This document shows, in pieces, positions 1-8,620 of a stretch of DNA of 42,938 bases (within the stretch, counting starts at the first letter, position 1; every line of letters starts with the position of its first letter). Where the stretch lies: positions 1 to 42,938 of the forward strand of contig JASJCE010000001.1 of the NCBI GenBank assembly GCA_030066155.1. Direction: 5' to 3'. The notes below the pieces were generated by a model. The model was not told where the DNA came from, ran no database searches, and saw only the letters and a program-made list of their open reading frames with translations. Position numbers and translations under genes: made by a program. The stretch is from Desulfobacterales bacterium (GTDB lineage: Bacteria; Desulfobacterota; Desulfobacteria; Desulfobacterales; JAFDCJ01).

Positions 1-19
1 GTGCGGGCAAAGCGTAATG

Positions 20-55
20 GATTGCGGATTTTAGATTGCGGATTTCGGATTGTTG
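20..55. repeat. Degenerate word tract (GGATT vocabulary)
   Basis: The stretch is built from variants of the words GATTGCGGATTT and GATTTCGGATTG. It is the first of many such tracts between genes in this window and belongs to the same vocabulary as the arms at 5679-5818. It lies just upstream of the glycosyltransferase gene. The window edge may cut off a partner copy. Confidence 0.6.
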
Positions 56-99
56 GTTAAGGATCTTACTATGATAATTTAGGTGCGTAGGAGCTCAGT

Positions 100-1389
100 A
101 TGCGAGATTTTATGTCATTGACGGATTTCAGCAGAGTGGGATTTATATCGACTCGAATTGCTGGAACGGACGGCGTTTCGCTTGAAATTGAAAAATGGGC
201 GGATGTGTTCGAAACGGAGGGATTTACCTGTTACTACTTCGCCGGTGAATTGGACCGACCAAAGCATGTATCTCATCTGGTGCCGGAAGCCCACTTTACC
301 CATCCCGGTATTAAGGATGTCTACCAGCGGTCTTTTGGCTCCAACCAGCGCAGTCGCGAAGTATCGAAGAAGATCTACAACCTGGCAATTCAACTGAAGG
401 ATGAACTTTATGAATTTGTGGAGAAAAATGACATTCATATCATCATCCCTGAAAACGCCCTGACGATTCCGCTGAATATCCCTCTGGGAATCGCGCTGAC
501 CGAATTCATTGCCGAAACCAATATTCATACGATCGCCCACCACCACGATTTCTACTGGGAAAGAGACCGTTTTATGATCAACGCCGTGCAGGACTACTTG
601 AAAATGGCCTTCCCACCCGTTTTGCCGTCCATTCATCATGTCGTCATAAACTCGGTTGCCGATCAGCAGCTCAGTCTGCGAACCGGTGTCTCAGCACATG
701 TTGCACCCAACGTCATGGATTTTGCAAATCCGCCGCCGCCGCCGGACGACTATACAACCGACGTACGCCAGGCGCTGGGGATTGAAGAAGATGAACTCTT
801 TATCCTCCAACCCACTCGGGTAGTGCAGCGTAAAGGAATCGAACATGCCATCGAACTGGTTAACCGTTTAGGGCGCAAGGCCAAATTGGTGATTTCCCAT
901 GCCTCCGGCGACGAGGGGTATGATTATGAGCAGCGTCTGCGGGAATATTCAAAATTAATGAATGTTGATACGCTGTTTGTCTCCGATATCATAAACGAAC
1001 ATCGGGGAAAAACTGCGGACGGCAGAAAAGTATACACCCTCGAAGATATCTACCCCTACTGTGATCTGGTTACCTATCCGTCCACCTTCGAAGGTTTCGG
1101 CAACGCTTTTCTGGAGGCCGTCTATTTCCGCAAACCGATTGTCGTTAATGCCTATTCCATTTACACAAAAGACATTAAGCCTAAGGGCTTCTCGGTAGTG
1201 GAAATAGACGGGTACGTCACCTCGGCTGCGGTTGAGAAGACGAATAAAATACTGGACGATCCCGATCTCTGCCAAAAAATGGTTGACCGCAATTACGATC
1301 TGGGTTTGCAATACTTCTCATACGCGGTTCTGCACCGGGGCCTGCGGGATTTCTTGGGCTCCCGCGGCTGGATACCGCCGGCGTGCTAG
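100..1389 (+). CDS. GT4-family glycosyltransferase, possibly mannosylglucosylglycerate synthase-like
   Basis: A 429-residue retaining glycosyltransferase of the GT-B fold, family GT4. An N-terminal Rossmann-like half opens with STRIAGTDGVSLE. The C-terminal half holds PTRVVQRKGIEHAI, typical of the nucleotide-sugar domain, and the GT4 EX7E motif at E331 and E339 in EGFGNAFLE. The start has a TAGGAG ribosome site about 7 bases upstream. The next genes are a GH13 phosphorylase and a phosphoglucomutase. That context, and my recollection of similar N-termini in mannosylglucosylglycerate synthases, suggests a role in making or extending a glucosylglycerate-type compatible solute. The GT4 assignment is firm; donor and acceptor are inference. 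A different alpha-glucoside or a trehalose-type product remains possible. Confidence 0.8.
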   Translation: MRDFMSLTDFSRVGFISTRIAGTDGVSLEIEKWADVFETEGFTCYYFAGELDRPKHVSHLVPEAHFTHPGIKDVYQRSFGSNQRSREVSKKIYNLAIQLKDELYEFVEKNDIHIIIPENALTIPLNIPLGIALTEFIAETNIHTIAHHHDFYWERDRFMINAVQDYLKMAFPPVLPSIHHVVINSVADQQLSLRTGVSAHVAPNVMDFANPPPPPDDYTTDVRQALGIEEDELFILQPTRVVQRKGIEHAIELVNRLGRKAKLVISHASGDEGYDYEQRLREYSKLMNVDTLFVSDIINEHRGKTADGRKVYTLEDIYPYCDLVTYPSTFEGFGNAFLEAVYFRKPIVVNAYSIYTKDIKPKGFSVVEIDGYVTSAAVEKTNKILDDPDLCQKMVDRNYDLGLQYFSYAVLHRGLRDFLGSRGWIPPAC

Positions 1390-1390
1390 G

Positions 1391-1594
1391 AAATGAATAT
1401 TGAAAATTGAAGATTAAATAATTGTGGAATTCTATCTATATTTTTGATGTCTAAGCGCAAACTCAATCAGCGCTAATAAAAATACGTCCAAAATTCAAGA
1501 AGTAGTTAATGCTTTATTTTGATGGAAGTAATATAAGTAATATAAGATAGACAGAATACAATAAATATTCAATTCTCAATATTCATTATTCAAT
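1391..1594. repeat. Fold-back repeat, ATTGAA vocabulary, with GAATTCTATCTAT core
   Basis: The left arm (1391-1443) runs AATGAATATTGAAAATTGAA and ends in GGAATTCTATCTATA. The right arm (1541-1594), read on the other strand, gives AATGAATATTGAGAATTGAA and then TATTCTGTCTATC. The two arms are imperfect inverted copies about 50 bases long around a spacer of about 100 bases. Further copies of the arm lie at 18731-18780, 28912-28960 and, inverted, near 10980-11020. Confidence 0.7.
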
Positions 1595-1611
1595 TGGAAA
1601 GGTTGGGCAAC

Positions 1612-3297
1612 ATGGAAAAAGTCAAACACCTGCTGGCTGAGATTTACGGCAAACAAACCGGTCAAGCGGCATTTGAGCGGCTTGCGCCGATCATCGAAAA
1701 ATTTCCAAATGAAAAAGGGACAAAGGATGCCTTCTTCTCCCAGGACGATGTCGTCTTGATCACCTACGGTGACTCTTTGAAAAAAGAGGGCCTGGCACCT
1801 ATAGCTGTTCTGCATGAGTTTGCGAACAATCACCTGAAAGGTGCCATATCCACCGTGCATTTCTTGCCCTTTTTTCCCTACTCGTCGGATGATGGCTTCT
1901 CTGTCATGGATTTTTTTGAAATCGATCCGGATCTGGGATCATGGCAAGACGTCAATGACATGGGCCGGGATTTCCAGCTGATGTTCGACTATGTCGTCAA
2001 TCATTTTTCTTCAAAAAGCCAATGGTTTGATAATTATTTAGCAAGTAAAGACGGATTTGAGGATTTCGCGATCGATGTTGATCCGTCAATCGATTTATCC
2101 ATGGTAACCCGTCCCCGGTCTTTGCCGCTGTTATCGGAATATCAGAAAAAAGACGGCCAAAAAGTTCACCTATGGACGACTTTCAGTGCGGACCAGATCG
2201 ATTTCAATTTCGCCAGCCTGGATGTGCTGGTCAAGATGACCGAAGTTCTGCTCTTCTACGTTGAGCAGGGCGCGACGATTCTCAGGCAGGACGCCATCGC
2301 TTATCTCTGGAAAGAGATCGGCACCACCTGCATCCATCTGCCCCAGACCCATGCGGTTGTGAAGTTGTTCCGGGCCATTCTGGATATCGTCGCACCCGAT
2401 GTTATGATCTTAACGGAGACCAATGTCCCCCACCCTGAAAATATCAGCTATTTCGGCAACGGTCGCGATGAAGCTCAGATGGTTTATAATTTCACCCTGC
2501 CGCCATTGCTGTTCCACACCTTTGCAAAAGGAGACGCGACGGTCCTCACGGAATGGGCCAAAGGCCTTCATCTGGAATCTTCCACCAACACATTTTTCAA
2601 TTTCACGGCCTCTCACGACGGCATCGGCGTGCGCCCCCTGGAAGGCATCCTGCCAGCCCAGGAATTGGATGCCCTGATCGAGGTGGTAAATTCGAATGGC
2701 GGCCAGGTCTCGTACAAACGCAATCCGGATGGAACGGACAGCCCCTACGAGTTGAACATCACGTATATCGATGCAATCCTGGCCGATACCGCATCTGAGA
2801 GAGCGGAGAAATTTCTGGCATCCCAGGCCATTCAGTATGCACTGCCGGGAGTACCGGCAACATACATTCACAGTCTGCTGGGGTCGCGCAACTGGACTGC
2901 AGGCGTTGAACAGACCGGCAGGGCCAGAACCGTCAACCGGGAAAAACTCCGGGCAAAAGATGTTGTTCAGGATTTAAAGAATCCGAATTCGTTCCGCTCC
3001 CGGGTATTTTATCCCTACATCGATTTGATCAAAACCCGAAAAAAGCAACCGGCATTCCACCCGAATGCGGAATTTGAAATTTTAGACCTTGGGCCGCAGA
3101 TATTTGCTATCAAACGTTCCTGCAAAGAACAGATTCTCTACGCCGTGACGAATATCTCGTCAACCGACGTGTCGGTTTCAATTCCGGACGTGGAAAGCGA
3201 CAGAAGGATGACGGACCTGCTTTCAGGTGCACCATTCGTTGCCGGAGACATAACGCTGACGCCTTATCAATACATCTGGCTAATTTATCCGCAGTAA
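1612..3297 (+). CDS. GH13 subfamily 18-type glycoside phosphorylase (glucosylglycerate/sucrose phosphorylase group)
   Basis: A 561-residue alpha-amylase-fold enzyme that should split an alpha-glucoside with phosphate to give alpha-glucose 1-phosphate. Counting from the ATG at 1612, the catalytic triad is D227 (nucleophile, RQDAIAY), E269 (acid/base, LTETNVPHPE) and D336 (stabiliser, SHDGIGVRPLEG). The HDGIGVRPLEG loop differs from the loop I recall in true sucrose phosphorylases and resembles that of glucosylglycerate phosphorylases such as E. coli YcjM. I chose 1612 over a TTG at 1594 because GGAAAGG lies about 9 bases before it. The phosphoglucomutase just downstream would use its product. 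The fold and phosphorylase group are well supported; the acceptor (glycerate, fructose or another) is not settled by sequence alone. Confidence 0.85.
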   Translation: MEKVKHLLAEIYGKQTGQAAFERLAPIIEKFPNEKGTKDAFFSQDDVVLITYGDSLKKEGLAPIAVLHEFANNHLKGAISTVHFLPFFPYSSDDGFSVMDFFEIDPDLGSWQDVNDMGRDFQLMFDYVVNHFSSKSQWFDNYLASKDGFEDFAIDVDPSIDLSMVTRPRSLPLLSEYQKKDGQKVHLWTTFSADQIDFNFASLDVLVKMTEVLLFYVEQGATILRQDAIAYLWKEIGTTCIHLPQTHAVVKLFRAILDIVAPDVMILTETNVPHPENISYFGNGRDEAQMVYNFTLPPLLFHTFAKGDATVLTEWAKGLHLESSTNTFFNFTASHDGIGVRPLEGILPAQELDALIEVVNSNGGQVSYKRNPDGTDSPYELNITYIDAILADTASERAEKFLASQAIQYALPGVPATYIHSLLGSRNWTAGVEQTGRARTVNREKLRAKDVVQDLKNPNSFRSRVFYPYIDLIKTRKKQPAFHPNAEFEILDLGPQIFAIKRSCKEQILYAVTNISSTDVSVSIPDVESDRRMTDLLSGAPFVAGDITLTPYQYIWLIYPQ

Positions 3298-3354
3298 ATA
3301 CGGGGGGAACAGGATCGCTTTTTTTATTGAATTATAAACAGGGATGCTGCTGAG

Positions 3355-3400
3355 TAGAGAGGCAGCGGATAAATTATTTAACGCTTCGCGTACTTAATTA
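3355..3400. repeat. Short intergenic repeat, GCAGCGGATAAATTATTT type
   Basis: The sequence GCAGCGGATAAATTATTT followed by ACGCTTCGCGTA resembles 7331-7380 (GCAGCGAATTATTTG, then ATGCTGCGCATTATTTT). It also resembles 36155-36195 on the other strand (GCCGCGGATTAATTATTTT, then ATGCTGCGCATA). All three lie in gaps between genes. Confidence 0.45.
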
Positions 3401-3514
3401 GGCTTAACTGACCATCGTATTGAATCCGGTTTCTGTGACCAGTTTGCATAAATTGCTTGATGGAAAATTAAATCGAATCACTCTTAAAGCAAAAAAATTA
3501 GGAAGAGGTATGAG

Positions 3515-5647
3515 ATGACGAATACTGCTGCACTTTTGGATAGAGCCAGAGCGGGTTTCGGGACATTGAGCGTATCGGGGAAATATGTCGATACCGCATT
3601 CAAATGGCTTGAGACCTGGATGACGGACGGCGCATTTCAAGAATATGTTCCGCAAATTGAGTATTTGATCGAATCCGAAAAGTGGGATTTTCTGCTGGAT
3701 TCGTTTTACCAGGTTATCCCCTTCGGTACCGGCGGGCGGCGCGGCCTGGTCGGCATCGGTCCCAACCGCATCAATCCCTGGACCATTCAATCATCAGCCC
3801 AGGGCCACTCCCAATATCTGACGAAACAATTCGGTGAAAAAGCTGCTCAGCGTGGCGTCGTCCTCACTTTCGACGTACGGAAATATACTCAGCAGGGGAT
3901 TTACGACAACGCCCGGCCCAACCCGATCATGAATCTCGACGGTCTGCAGCTGGCAATTGCCGCTGCGAGGGTATACGCCGCGAATGGCATCAAAGTTTAT
4001 ATGTTCGAAAGCGCCAGAAGCACACCGGAACTGTCGTTCGCCATCCGGCATCTAAATGCCATATCGGGGGATATGTTCAGTGCCAGTCATAATCTGCCAA
4101 CCGACAATGGCAAAAAGGTTTACGATCAATATGGCGGTCAATTGATTCCACCGGATGATCAAGCCCTGGTCGATGAGGTCACCGGCAATGTGACTGAAAT
4201 TAAATCCCTCGAATTCGAAGAAGCCAAACAAAAAGGCCTGGTTGAAATAGTTCACGAAGCGCTGGACAATGACTATTTCGATGCCGTCTGCGCAGTGTCC
4301 CTGTCTCGGGAGCGGGATGTTAAAATCGTTTATTCACCGCTCCACGGCACCGGATTGACTTCTGTCTACCCGGTGCTGAAGAAATTGGGTTTTGAAGTCA
4401 GCCTCGATCCGCAAACCAGCAATTTAAGCGGCGCCTTTGAGAATGTAACGTTCAACATCCCCAATCCAGAGGTTATTGAATCTTTCGGCATCTCATTGCC
4501 GTATGCGGCTGAAGTTAACGCCGATATCTTAATCAGCACCGACCCGGATGCCGATCGAATCGGTGTCATGGCAAAGCATAATAAAGACTGGCAATTTTTG
4601 ACCGGCAATGAAATTGGCATCATCCTGACCAATTACGTCATTTCCAAATACGCATCCAGCGGTCGCTTGAACCCCGAGAGCACCCTGATAAAAACCGAAG
4701 TCACCACGTCTCTGATGCAAAAAATAGCTGAGAAAAATGGTGTGCGGAGTATTGGCAACCTTCTGGTAGGATTCAAATACATTGGCGACATCATGAATAA
4801 AATAGAGGCTGAGGGCAAGATCAATGATTTTATTTTCGGTGCCGAAGAAAGCCATGGATATCTCACCGGCAACTATGCCCGCGACAAAGATGCAGCCTGC
4901 GCCGCTCTGTGGATATCCGAGCACGCCGCTGAATTGAAAAAGCAGAATAAAACCCTGCTGGACGATCTCAATAATATCTATGCCACCTACGGCTACTGCC
5001 ACAACTACCTGACCGAGATTCGTCTTTTGGGTGCTAAGGGCATGGAACAGATCGGATCTATTATGGATCATTTGCGAAGCTCGGTAATCGAGTCCTTCGG
5101 CCGTTTCACCGTCGCCGAAAAATTCGACCGCTGGCAGGGCGATCCCCAGCCGCATCTGTCAAAAACCGACACATCGGCCCGAAATATAATCATTTACAAC
5201 ATTGAAAACCTGACAGACACTTCCAGCATCAAGGTAACCGTAAGGCCTTCAGGCACGGAGCCGAAAATCAAAATGTACTTTGAAGTTGTCGGTACACCCT
5301 GCGACATCCAACAACTCGAAGAAGAAAAACAGAAGATTATCGATATTCGCACGCAGCTGGAAAAAACCGTTATGCAATACTGCTATAGGCTGTTGGATGT
5401 GGATTTCCCGGAAAGGGGCTTTTTACTGTTCTGGCAGCTGCCCCTTATGGACAAATTGAAGTATTTTGAAATTGAAGAAGAAATTGCCGGGCTAAAAAGC
5501 ATTCCTGACGCAGATCATCGAAAGACCCGGCTGAAAGATTTGCTGGGATTTTTAGGAGCCAATCCCATTGAAAAAATCAACAAGGCATTTCGGGAGAAAT
5601 ACGGGGACGGTGTGCTGGAATACTTAGAGCTAACTGATATAGAATAA
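3515..5647 (+). CDS. pgm: Phosphoglucomutase/phosphomannomutase (alpha-D-phosphohexomutase) with C-terminal extension
   Basis: Interconverts glucose 1-phosphate and glucose 6-phosphate. The four signature loops of the alpha-D-phosphohexomutase family are present: the phosphoserine loop GDMFSASHN with S191, the metal loop DPDADR from D343, the sugar loop GAEESHG near residue 445, and the phosphate loop RPSGTEPK from R577. Usual members are 450-580 residues long. This one is 710, the extra being about 110 charged, helical residues after the phosphate loop (roughly 600-710). GGAAGAGG precedes the ATG. It lies 217 bases after the phosphorylase, so it probably carries that enzyme's glucose 1-phosphate into glycolysis. 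Glucose is favoured over mannose only because of context. Confidence 0.92.
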   Translation: MTNTAALLDRARAGFGTLSVSGKYVDTAFKWLETWMTDGAFQEYVPQIEYLIESEKWDFLLDSFYQVIPFGTGGRRGLVGIGPNRINPWTIQSSAQGHSQYLTKQFGEKAAQRGVVLTFDVRKYTQQGIYDNARPNPIMNLDGLQLAIAAARVYAANGIKVYMFESARSTPELSFAIRHLNAISGDMFSASHNLPTDNGKKVYDQYGGQLIPPDDQALVDEVTGNVTEIKSLEFEEAKQKGLVEIVHEALDNDYFDAVCAVSLSRERDVKIVYSPLHGTGLTSVYPVLKKLGFEVSLDPQTSNLSGAFENVTFNIPNPEVIESFGISLPYAAEVNADILISTDPDADRIGVMAKHNKDWQFLTGNEIGIILTNYVISKYASSGRLNPESTLIKTEVTTSLMQKIAEKNGVRSIGNLLVGFKYIGDIMNKIEAEGKINDFIFGAEESHGYLTGNYARDKDAACAALWISEHAAELKKQNKTLLDDLNNIYATYGYCHNYLTEIRLLGAKGMEQIGSIMDHLRSSVIESFGRFTVAEKFDRWQGDPQPHLSKTDTSARNIIIYNIENLTDTSSIKVTVRPSGTEPKIKMYFEVVGTPCDIQQLEEEKQKIIDIRTQLEKTVMQYCYRLLDVDFPERGFLLFWQLPLMDKLKYFEIEEEIAGLKSIPDADHRKTRLKDLLGFLGANPIEKINKAFREKYGDGVLEYLELTDIE

Positions 5648-5678
5648 GCTTTGTAAGGACTATCTTAAGTACATCAAT

Positions 5679-5818
5679 GGAGTACTGGAGCGTGACGATT
5701 TTGGATTTTGGATTTTGGATTTAATTCCTAAATTGCAGATTTCGATTCAAAATTCACTTCTTAAAATCCGCAATCTGCAATCCGAAATCCACAATCAATT
5801 TCACTCCAATACTCCAGT
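5679..5818. repeat. Fold-back element, GGAGTACTGGAG plus GGATTTTGGATT arms
   Basis: The left arm (5679-5722) reads GGAGTACTGGAGCGTGACGA and then GATTTTGGATTTTGG. The right arm (5762-5818), on the other strand, reads GGAGTATTGGAGTGAAATTG and then GATTGTGGATTTCGG. Two different vocabularies therefore occur in the same order in both arms, giving an imperfect inverted repeat of about 50 bases with a short spacer. It ends about 5 bases before the ribosome site of the pyruvate kinase gene. Confidence 0.7.
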
Positions 5819-5836
5819 CAGTTTAGGAGGTAACCT

Positions 5837-7264
5837 ATGTCATTTCCAGCCAACAAAACGAAGATTGTCTGCACCATCGGGCCGGCTTCGGATTCACCCT
5901 ATATTCTTGAGCAAATGATATTAGCCGGTATGAACGTCGTTCGGCTAAACTTTTCTCACGGCGATTTCGACAGTCATAAAGAAACCATCAAAAAAGTAAG
6001 AGATGCGTCTGAAGCAGTCGGGCGGCAGGTCGCCATCATGGCCGATTTGCCGGGGCCCAAAATGCGCATCGGCGAATTGGCTGAAGAGCCGATCGAATTG
6101 GAACCCGAGGACAAATTCACTCTGACCACGGAGGGCATAACGGGCGACAATTCACAGGTTTCGGTGAGTTTTATGCAGCTTCCCCAGGCCGTGAAACCGG
6201 GTGATCGGCTCTTCTTAAACGACGGCTATATCCAGATCGTGGTTGAAAATGTCGAGTCAAATAATGTTCATTGCACGGTGCTGGTTGGCGGTGAGCTTCG
6301 ATCCCGCAAAGGCCTCAACCTGCCAGGGATTGACTTAGGTATCAGTGCGTTTACGGATCACGATCACGAGTGCCTCAAATTTGCCATGGAGAATGGGGTG
6401 GACGCTGTCAGTCAATCCTTTGTCGAAACCCCGGCCGATGTTCAAGCCGTACGCCAGGCAGCGGCCGACATGGGCCACGACCCGTTTATCATTGCCAAAA
6501 TTGAACGGGCCGGCGCCCGCAATCACTTAGGCGGTATTCTCAGGGCTGCCGACGGCATTATGATAGCCAGGGGTGATCTGGGGGTCGAGATACCCATTGA
6601 ACAGATCGCCGTGGCACAAAAACACCTCATGCAGATGGCCAATTTAGCGGGCAAGCCGGTCATCACCGCCACCCAGATGCTGGAATCCATGACCACCAAC
6701 CGTCGACCCACCCGCGCTGAAGCGACGGATGTGGCCAATGCCATATTGGATGGAACCGACTGCGTGATGCTCTCCGGTGAATCCGCCATGGGGCGTTACC
6801 CGGTTGAGTCCGTCAAAATGCTGGCCAGAATTGCCGGTGCCATCGAACCTTACAGCAGTTCGATGCCCGTCAAAGAAGCGCTGGAAGCCAGCCAGGAGGA
6901 AGATGAGATTAGCCTGAAGGATCTCATTGCGATGAGTGTTGAAACGGCACTTCATCGTGTGACGCCGCCTACCGTTATTGTCCCCACCAGAAGCGGTGCA
7001 ACGGCCCGGAGTATTACCCGCTTTCGATTGCCGGTCTGGATTACAGCCGTCAGTTCCCAGCCCAAGACCTGTAAGGACCTTCAATTTTCCTACGGAGTAA
7101 CCGCGGTCTGTGAGCCGGACCATCCGGAAGACTGGAAGTCCTGGACCCGGAAATGGCTTGAAAAACACAGTGTCTCGGGAGATCTGGTTGTGATGACGGA
7201 AGGGCCCTCTTCCAAACACCCGGAGCGCAACGTGCGAATGGAGATTATCGATCTGCGTAAATAA
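5837..7264 (+). CDS. pyk: Pyruvate kinase
   Basis: Transfers phosphate from phosphoenolpyruvate to ADP, giving pyruvate and ATP in the cytoplasm. The 475 residues match the usual bacterial length. Visible features are the N-terminal KTKIVCTIGPAS strand, NVVRLNFSHG, the catalytic IAKIERAGA segment, the substrate/metal motif MIARGDLGVEIP and the ATQMLESM helix. The C-terminal domain (about 350-475) has the TRSGATARSITRFR segment. TTTAGGAGG lies about 6 bases before the ATG. Together with the phosphorylase and mutase upstream it suggests a carbohydrate-to-pyruvate set, though a repeat element separates it from pgm, so co-transcription is uncertain. Confidence 0.97.
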   Translation: MSFPANKTKIVCTIGPASDSPYILEQMILAGMNVVRLNFSHGDFDSHKETIKKVRDASEAVGRQVAIMADLPGPKMRIGELAEEPIELEPEDKFTLTTEGITGDNSQVSVSFMQLPQAVKPGDRLFLNDGYIQIVVENVESNNVHCTVLVGGELRSRKGLNLPGIDLGISAFTDHDHECLKFAMENGVDAVSQSFVETPADVQAVRQAAADMGHDPFIIAKIERAGARNHLGGILRAADGIMIARGDLGVEIPIEQIAVAQKHLMQMANLAGKPVITATQMLESMTTNRRPTRAEATDVANAILDGTDCVMLSGESAMGRYPVESVKMLARIAGAIEPYSSSMPVKEALEASQEEDEISLKDLIAMSVETALHRVTPPTVIVPTRSGATARSITRFRLPVWITAVSSQPKTCKDLQFSYGVTAVCEPDHPEDWKSWTRKWLEKHSVSGDLVVMTEGPSSKHPERNVRMEIIDLRK

Positions 7265-7330
7265 TTCGCCTCGAATATAAACGTATACTTGATTGTGAAT
7301 ATTGGTCTCGAAACCAAAGAAGGTTTTTAA

Positions 7331-7380
7331 ATAAAGCTGCAGCGAATTATTTGTCTAAATGCTGCGCATTATTTTAAAGT
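7331..7380. repeat. Short intergenic repeat, GCAGCGAATTATTTG type
   Basis: A second copy of the element at 3355-3400, with GCTGCAGCGAATTATTTG and ATGCTGCGCATTATTTT. GCTGC recurs within it, so it may form a weak hairpin. It lies in the gap between pyruvate kinase and the solute-binding lipoprotein. Confidence 0.4.
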
Positions 7381-7462
7381 GACGGCATCTACTTTACTTT
7401 TACGGCAAGATGAATATTTTTGCAGCATTGCAAATAACCGCGAAATTAAAAGGAGAAATCGA

Positions 7463-8290
7463 ATGAAGTATGCACGGATTATCTTGGTATCGATTTTGGC
7501 CGCTATTTTGCTTGTCGGCTGCGCTCAGACCCAGCAAAACGCCGGCAGTACATCAGCATCCCCGGTTCTGGACCGCATCCAGAAAAGAGGGGAGCTGATC
7601 GTGGGCACCATGGGCAATATGCCGCCGCTCAACATGACTGCCAAGGATGGTGAGATATTCGGCCTTGAACCCGATCTTGCCCAACTCATGGCCAGGGCCA
7701 TGGATGTTAAAGTCAAATTCGTCACCAAGCCGTTTAACGAGTTGCTGCCGGCGCTCCAGAATGGGGAAGTTGACATGGTATTGTCCGGGATGACCATTAC
7801 GCCTGAGCGCAATCGCAAGGTCGCGTTTGTCGGTCCCTATTTTATATCCGGCAAGGCATTCTTAACCAAGATAAAAAATATCGCCTACGCCGACGAAGCG
7901 GAAGATGCGAATAATCCGAAAACGAAATTGGTTACCCTCAAGGGTTCGACCAGTCAGGCATTTGCCGAGGCCTTCCTGGATAAAACGACGTTGTTTACCA
8001 CCGGAAATTATGACGAAGCGGTGGACATGGTTTTGCAGGACAAAGTGGATGCCATGATTGCCGACTATCCTATCTGTGTCGTATCGGTTTTCCGTTATCC
8101 CGAAGCCGGCCTGCTGTCCGTGGTGACTCAATTAACCTACGAACCGATCGGCATCGGCCTGCCGGCGAATGATCCGCTGCTGATTAACTGGACTCAAAAT
8201 ACGCTTAACAATATCGAAGGAAGCGGCATCCTGGATGAACTGAAATTGAAATGGTTTGCCAGCGGGAACTGGTTGAACAAGTTGAAGTAG
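7463..8290 (+). CDS. Extracellular solute-binding lipoprotein, family 3 (amino-acid type)
   Basis: A 275-residue periplasmic binding protein of SBP family 3. The N-terminus MKYARIILVSILAAILLVGC is a lipoprotein signal ending in the lipobox LVGC, so the mature protein starts at the cysteine and is probably membrane-tethered. The family core is clear: LIVGTMGNMPPLN, FGLEPDLAQLMARAM, ELLPALQNGEVDMVLSGMTITPER and the hinge near KLVTLKGSTSQAF. I used the ATG at 7463 because AGGAG lies 7 bases before it and the signal peptide begins there. No permease or ATPase gene is adjacent, so the partners must be elsewhere or the protein acts as a sensor. The ligand is probably an amino acid but cannot be named. 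Confidence 0.88.
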   Translation: MKYARIILVSILAAILLVGCAQTQQNAGSTSASPVLDRIQKRGELIVGTMGNMPPLNMTAKDGEIFGLEPDLAQLMARAMDVKVKFVTKPFNELLPALQNGEVDMVLSGMTITPERNRKVAFVGPYFISGKAFLTKIKNIAYADEAEDANNPKTKLVTLKGSTSQAFAEAFLDKTTLFTTGNYDEAVDMVLQDKVDAMIADYPICVVSVFRYPEAGLLSVVTQLTYEPIGIGLPANDPLLINWTQNTLNNIEGSGILDELKLKWFASGNWLNKLK

Positions 8291-8415
8291 GCTTTGAAGA
8301 ATTCGGAAGTCGGAATGCAGACGTGGGAAATGGCAATTCAATCTAGTCCGTCGAGATTCGGTTGCCTTCTCCCCAACGCCTCAAAAACTGAACTGTAAAT
8401 TTTAATGCATTAGTT

Positions 8416-8620
8416 TTGCAGCACCATTTGTTATTTATTTCCGCCTTCCGCATTCCATCTTCCGATTTCAAAGGTCTTTGCCCTATACCCTCTGCTCTTC
8501 GCCCCATGTCCTATGCCCCTGGCTCCATGCCCTCTGCCCCATGTCCAATGCTATTTCAACCTGCCTCCCAATCGATGGTTCCTCAATCCGAATTCCGAAA
8601 TCCCAAATCCGCAATCCAAT
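8416..8620. repeat. Composite degenerate word tracts (CCGCATTCC, CTCTGCCC, AATCCGAAATCC)
   Basis: This gap of about 330 bases holds no gene. In order it carries a TTCCGCATTCCATCTTCC tract (8448-8468), a tract of CCCTATACCCTCTGCTC-like words (8482-8552) and a TCCGAATTCCGAAATCCC tract (8587-8620). The middle tract reads, on the other strand, like the AGAGAGCAGAGAGCATAGGG tract at 32305-32410. Short open frames here are artefacts of the repeats. Confidence 0.65.

Noticed and set aside
115-639. Long open frame on the minus strand opposite the glycosyltransferase gene
   Set aside because: It shadows a well-supported gene, has no family motif and no ribosome site. The same holds for the other long frames opposite or inside clear genes.
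1612-3297. Naming the GH13 enzyme sucrose phosphorylase
   Set aside because: The loop after the third catalytic residue is not the one I recall for sucrose phosphorylases, so a narrow name is unsafe.
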